A DNA stretch of 64,000 bases, from assembly GCA_028720205.1 (NCBI GenBank), contig JAQYLE010000017.1, positions 62,001-126,000 of the forward strand, read 5' to 3'. Below, piece after piece: positions 59,796 through 64,000 of the stretch. Made by a program: the position numbers and the translations under genes. Source of the DNA: Clostridia bacterium. Its GTDB lineage: Bacteria; Bacillota; Clostridia; Christensenellales; Borkfalkiaceae. The number at the start of each line of letters is the position of its first letter. Positions within the stretch are counted from its first letter, which is position 1. The notes beneath the pieces are model-generated. The model saw nothing but the letters and a program-made list of their open reading frames with translations. It did no database searches and was not told the origin of the DNA.

Positions 59796-61415
59796 TTATT
59801 TCTTTTTTCTTTTTCCCGTCGTGATCGCCAAGACGCAAACCGCAAACGCCGCCGTTCCGCCTGTTAGCGCCACCGAACCGTTGCAACCCGTCTCCGTATC
59901 CGTTTTAAGATTGCCGTCCGGTTTCTCTTCGGTATTTTTCGTAACTACTGCGGAAATTTTACCTTCGCTTAAAATCAGTGTTTCGTACTCGCCGGTTATT
60001 TCGTTATATTTCATCTCTTCGCCGTTAAACGTTACTTTTGAAAGAGTATATCCTTCGTTCACGAAAATTTTAACGGATAGCGTTTCTCCTTCATACCAAA
60101 ATTTTGCCTTGCGCCAATATCCCGCTCCCGCACCCAAATCGTCGTAAGTAAGTTCAAATTTGTTTTTTTCCGCAAACACCGCTTCGGCATATACGCGGGA
60201 AGAGGGATCGTTAAAGTTATACGCGCCTTCCGCCGCCTGCGCAGTAACATCGTTGCCGTTCACCGTAAGCAACTGCAAGCGGTAGTGTTCCTTAGGCGTA
60301 AGATAAAACGTTACGGAACCGTCGTTATTCATCTTATAATCGACTTTTCCGTTCAGCGCGCTTGCGGTAACCAGTTTTTGCCCGTTCAGCTCCACTATTT
60401 TTTCTCCGAAGCGCTGCCCTAACGTTACCGCGTCGGAAAAACAGAAATGAAATTTATCCGGGCAGCCCGCCATAGGTTTGCCGTCCTCGCCGACAATGAT
60501 CAGATCGTCGGTGGAAACGGTGGAAACGCTTTCACCCATTTCTTCGGCTACGCGTTCCTGTTGCGCGTGCATAGCGGGAACGTTTGGATTATTATTGGAA
60601 ATGAACGTAGGCGCTATCTTGCCGATAACGAACGGCATCGAAGCCAGCGTTTCATCGCCCGTAATATCCGCAAGATCCGCCCGTATATCCGTAATAAAGG
60701 TTTTTAACGTATCGCCGTAGGCTTTGTTCTTGTTATACTCCCCGCTGAGGTTGGTTTCCCCCTGCATCCATGCCATGCCTTTTACCACGGGAGTATATCC
60801 TTTTTCTACAAGTTCGTGATATACCTTTCTGAAATTTTCCACAAACAGTTGATACAACAGCCCCGTCGGATCGTTCCCCTCGTAATAACCGCTTATATCG
60901 GGCGTATATCCCTGTTCCCAAAGGGAACGAGGATACCAGTTTCCGTAGCGTTCGGAAAGTTCCGGCGTGTCGTCGAGAAGAGAAGTCCCTCCGGCTGCTG
61001 TTTTAAAAATCATCGCTTTTTTATCGCCGTTTGCATACATCCCGTTAATGGTTTTGGCAATACCGTATTCCGGCCCGATTCGGTTGGTTAGATTGCCCAA
61101 TCCCGCCGTAACCGATTTCTTGTACGAATCGAACGACTCGGTTGTATCGGAATTAACATAGTCGGAATGATTTTTTCCCGTCAGCGCCTTTTCCGTCATT
61201 CCCGCATACCAGACGTTTTCAAAAGTTTCCGCGGAATTATCGAGTATCGGCGAATATCCCGCCGCATTCGACTGCCCCGCTATTAAGTACATATCTATAA
61301 CGGAGGAGGAATCCGCTTTTGCCGTAATACCGCTCGGGGGATTCACAGCCGCAAAACACACGAAACAACCGCAAACAACCGACAATGCTTTTGCAATCAA
61401 TTTTTTCATTTTCAT
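59796..61415 (-). CDS. Secreted SGNH-type (sialate O-acetylesterase-like) esterase with Cys-containing C-terminal tail
   Basis: MYLIAGQSNAAGYSP, KGMAWMQGETNLSG; tail TGCNGSVALTGGTAAFAVCVLAITTGKRKKK. Confidence 0.85.
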   Translation of the reverse strand: MKMKKLIAKALSVVCGCFVCFAAVNPPSGITAKADSSSVIDMYLIAGQSNAAGYSPILDNSAETFENVWYAGMTEKALTGKNHSDYVNSDTTESFDSYKKSVTAGLGNLTNRIGPEYGIAKTINGMYANGDKKAMIFKTAAGGTSLLDDTPELSERYGNWYPRSLWEQGYTPDISGYYEGNDPTGLLYQLFVENFRKVYHELVEKGYTPVVKGMAWMQGETNLSGEYNKNKAYGDTLKTFITDIRADLADITGDETLASMPFVIGKIAPTFISNNNPNVPAMHAQQERVAEEMGESVSTVSTDDLIIVGEDGKPMAGCPDKFHFCFSDAVTLGQRFGEKIVELNGQKLVTASALNGKVDYKMNNDGSVTFYLTPKEHYRLQLLTVNGNDVTAQAAEGAYNFNDPSSRVYAEAVFAEKNKFELTYDDLGAGAGYWRKAKFWYEGETLSVKIFVNEGYTLSKVTFNGEEMKYNEITGEYETLILSEGKISAVVTKNTEEKPDGNLKTDTETGCNGSVALTGGTAAFAVCVLAITTGKRKKK

Positions 61416-63157
61416 TTCTGTTTCCCCTCGAAAATTTCCTTTAATCTGTTTACGTCAAACTTAGGCTCGTGATTTTCGTCCAAAAGTCCGTTTACTTCCT
61501 GCTGTACGTCGGAAAGTTGCGTATAACAGTACCCCTGAAACGGGCAGGAGTATACGCCTTTTACCAACTTTGCGATGCGCCGATAAAAAGCCTCTGCGTC
61601 CGCCGCGCCCTCGCCGTACCCCCAATTCCCGCCGCCCGAATCGGTTTTCATTGCCACACCCCCGAATTCGGTAAACAAAATCGGATGTCCGCAGTAGTTT
61701 GCGCCTTCCACCATCAACTTTCTGCCGGCGGGATATACTTCGTCCACCTTTCCGTCGATATATTTTTTTTGGAATTCCGTATCGTCGTAAGCATAATCGT
61801 GCACAGATATAAAATCCGTTATCTGCGTATTTTCCCAACCGTCATTTGTCGAAACCAAACGAGCGTTATCCAAAGTCTTTGTCACATAGTACAATACGCC
61901 GGCAAAATTTTGTTGTCGCTTATCCGTCAACACTTGTCTAATTCCCCAGCTTTCGTTGAACGGTACGTAAGCGATAACGGAAGTAAAATTCTTTGCAATC
62001 GAGACGATTTCCATCCATTCCTTCGTCACCGAAAGAATTTCCCTTTCGCAAAAATCGTATGCGGAAGGCATTTCACACCAGGTCAAAAATCCAAGCTCGT
62101 CCGCTAAATAATACCAGTAAGGGTCTTCCATTTTTTGATGTTTTCTCGCGCCGTTAAAGCCCATCGCCTTACAAAGTTCTATGTCTTTTTTAAGCGCTTC
62201 CACGCTAGGGGGAGTCGTACCGCTTTCTTTCCAATAACCTTGATCTAAAATCAATCTTTGATAATAAGGTTTATTATTCAAACAAATTTTCCCGAATTTA
62301 TCAATAGAAATTTTTCGCATACCAAAACGGCTGCTTGCCTTATCAATGACGTTTCCGTTTTTATAAAGCGTAAATTCAATATCGTAAAGATGCGGTCGTT
62401 CAGGAGACCACAGCGCCAATTTATCAAGAGTGTTATGGTCAAGCACCGAAAGATTGTATTCCGCAGTTTTTCCTTTTACCGCAAAACGGCCTTGATTGAC
62501 AATACGCTCCATGCGTTTTACCACAATTTCCAATTCGTCCGCAATGCCGTAATACGTTTCTATCTGGCCGAAAACGGTACCCTTATCGATATCAGGAATA
62601 ATCGAATAGGAATTGATTGCGTCTTCGCCAAAAAATTCAATCCAAACGCTTTGCCAAATACCCGTCGTAGGATAATACCAACAAGCAAACCGTTTCCCCG
62701 TCCAACTTTGCTTTCCACGGGGTACGGATAAATCAAGGGTATCTATACAACGCACCACGATTACGTTCGTACCGTCTGAAAGATATTTCGTAATATCGGC
62801 GTTAAACGGAGCGTATGCGCCCGTATGCTTACATACGTGGAATCCGTTTACCCAAACGTCTGTTACGTAGTCCGAGCCGTTAAAGCACAAAAGCGCACGT
62901 TTTTCCGTTTTGGGAAGGATAAATTCACGACGATACCAAACGGTATCGCATACGGTTAAGTCCCCGATACCGCTCGCTTCATATTGATAAGCAAACGGGA
63001 CTGAAATTTTCTTTTCTAATGCGATTTTACCGCTTGATAAGCCGCGCACGTCACCGTCCCCATTACCGTCGAACGAAAATTCCCATTCGCCGTTTAACGG
63101 CAACCACTCTTCTCTTCTAAATTGTGGACGAGGATACTCGTTTCTTTCAAATTTCAT
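61412..63157 (-). CDS. GH2-family glycoside hydrolase (beta-galactosidase/beta-glucuronidase-like)
   Basis: PRPQFRREEWLPLNGEWEFSFD; YYPTTGIWQSVWIE; VPFNESWGIRQV; PILFTEFGGVA. Confidence 0.92.
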   Translation of the reverse strand: MKFERNEYPRPQFRREEWLPLNGEWEFSFDGNGDGDVRGLSSGKIALEKKISVPFAYQYEASGIGDLTVCDTVWYRREFILPKTEKRALLCFNGSDYVTDVWVNGFHVCKHTGAYAPFNADITKYLSDGTNVIVVRCIDTLDLSVPRGKQSWTGKRFACWYYPTTGIWQSVWIEFFGEDAINSYSIIPDIDKGTVFGQIETYYGIADELEIVVKRMERIVNQGRFAVKGKTAEYNLSVLDHNTLDKLALWSPERPHLYDIEFTLYKNGNVIDKASSRFGMRKISIDKFGKICLNNKPYYQRLILDQGYWKESGTTPPSVEALKKDIELCKAMGFNGARKHQKMEDPYWYYLADELGFLTWCEMPSAYDFCEREILSVTKEWMEIVSIAKNFTSVIAYVPFNESWGIRQVLTDKRQQNFAGVLYYVTKTLDNARLVSTNDGWENTQITDFISVHDYAYDDTEFQKKYIDGKVDEVYPAGRKLMVEGANYCGHPILFTEFGGVAMKTDSGGGNWGYGEGAADAEAFYRRIAKLVKGVYSCPFQGYCYTQLSDVQQEVNGLLDENHEPKFDVNRLKEIFEGKQK

Positions 63158-63193
63158 AATCCTTCACCTCTAAAATATATATTCAATGAGCGG

Positions 63194-63352
63194 CTAAATA
63201 AAGTCCTTTTTCCATTCGCTATTACTTAAAACGTAAACGTATCGAAACCCTATTTCTTTAATCATTGTCTTCGCTTCCGCAAAACAACCTTGCAACGTCT
63301 TTAGTTCGTGCGAATCGGACGAAAGCGTAATCTTTCCGTTTGCCGAGTATTA
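63194..63352 (-). pseudogene. C-terminal remnant of a histidinol-phosphatase/PHP-type protein
   Basis: SANGKITLSSDSHELKTLQGCFAEAKTMIKEIGFRYVYVLSNSEWKKDFI*. Confidence 0.5.
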
Positions 63353-63377
63353 TTTTAAGCATTTTTGTGCGTACGTT

Positions 63378-63912
63378 TTAAGCAGGAAACCGAGTATTGG
63401 ATTTTAGCCGAAAAGTATTGTTTGGAAGCTTTGAAATCTTTTCAGAATATCCGTTAATATTAGGTTCATACCCCTCTTCCCAAAGGGAACGGGGATACCA
63501 ATTCCCGAATTTATCGGATAATTCCAAAGTAGTATCCAAAAGAGAAGTTCCGCCGGACGCAGTCTTAAAAATCATTACAGGCGACTCTGCGCTATAATGA
63601 TTGTTCAGTTCTTGTGCAATTCCGTATTCGAACCCGATTCGATCGGAAATGTGTCCCAACCCACCCGTAACAGATTTTTTAACGGAGGCAAAGGTTTGCG
63701 TATAATCCGAGCTAACCACATCGGAATATCCTGCCCCTCGCAACGTTTTTTGCGTTTGACCAGCATACCAAACGTTTTCAAAGGTTTCCGTTTGATTTTT
63801 GTATATGGGGGAATACCCGGCAGCATTTGATTGTCCCCCCGATCAAATACGCCTCGATGATTTTCGGTTCCGTTTTTGCTCCTGCAAATACTTTACTGAT
63901 AAATCTTTTCAT
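63378..63912 (-). pseudogene. Truncated, frameshifted paralog of the SGNH esterase at 59796..61415
   Basis: GGLGHISDRIGFEYGIAQELN...MIFKTASGGTSLLDTTLELSDKFGNWYPRSLWEEGYEP; N-terminal part GQSNAAGYSPIYKNQTETFENVWYAG separated by a C6 frameshift at 63835-63840. Confidence 0.8.
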
Positions 63913-64000
63913 ATTATTTTCTCCTGTCATAACACACTCTTTACGTTAAGGTCTTCTTTCAGGCAAGTCGACCAACTTTCCTGCAGGCACAACCACTTTT

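Overview
The window looks like Firmicutes/Clostridia-type DNA and is dominated by integrated mobile elements and carbohydrate-use loci. (1) 0-6.1 kb: surface-polysaccharide genes (CEOS/AlaDH-like, Wzx-like flippase, UDP-sugar epimerase, UDP-sugar dehydrogenase, nucleotidyltransferase). (2) 6.1-13.3 kb: MscS channel, a large Ser/Ala-repeat protein, frameshifted GDPD and PHP genes, a sigma-like regulator and a Phd/Doc toxin-antitoxin pair. (3) 13.4-23.8 kb: begins at a tRNA-Gln 3'-half fragment and carries a MazF / SHOCT-like / triple large-serine-recombinase module, an ArdA-like/InlB-repeat fusion and a candidate ADP-ribosyltransferase. (4) 23.8-50.9 kb: an apparent ~27 kb integrative and mobilizable element bounded by perfect 49-bp direct repeats of a tRNA-Asn(GTT) 3' half. 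It has a tyrosine integrase and a Mob/Pre relaxase at one end and a ~19 kb co-oriented operon (ABC importer, beta-mannosidase, lyxose/mannose-type isomerase, PfkB kinase, class II aldolase, secreted proteins) controlled by a divergent DeoR regulator. (5) 50.9-64 kb: a DUF234-type ATPase, then a second glycan locus (DUF5107/TPR, DMT transporter, GH94, SGNH esterase, GH2) with several pseudogenes. Main leads: the glycan-cargo IME whose relaxase start codon and integrase catalytic Arg both look mutated, a paralogous pair of unassigned TIM-barrel-like putative glycosidases, a secreted module shared by two island proteins, and a Cys-containing C-terminal sorting-like tail. All calls come from reading translations and motifs; no database search was possible.
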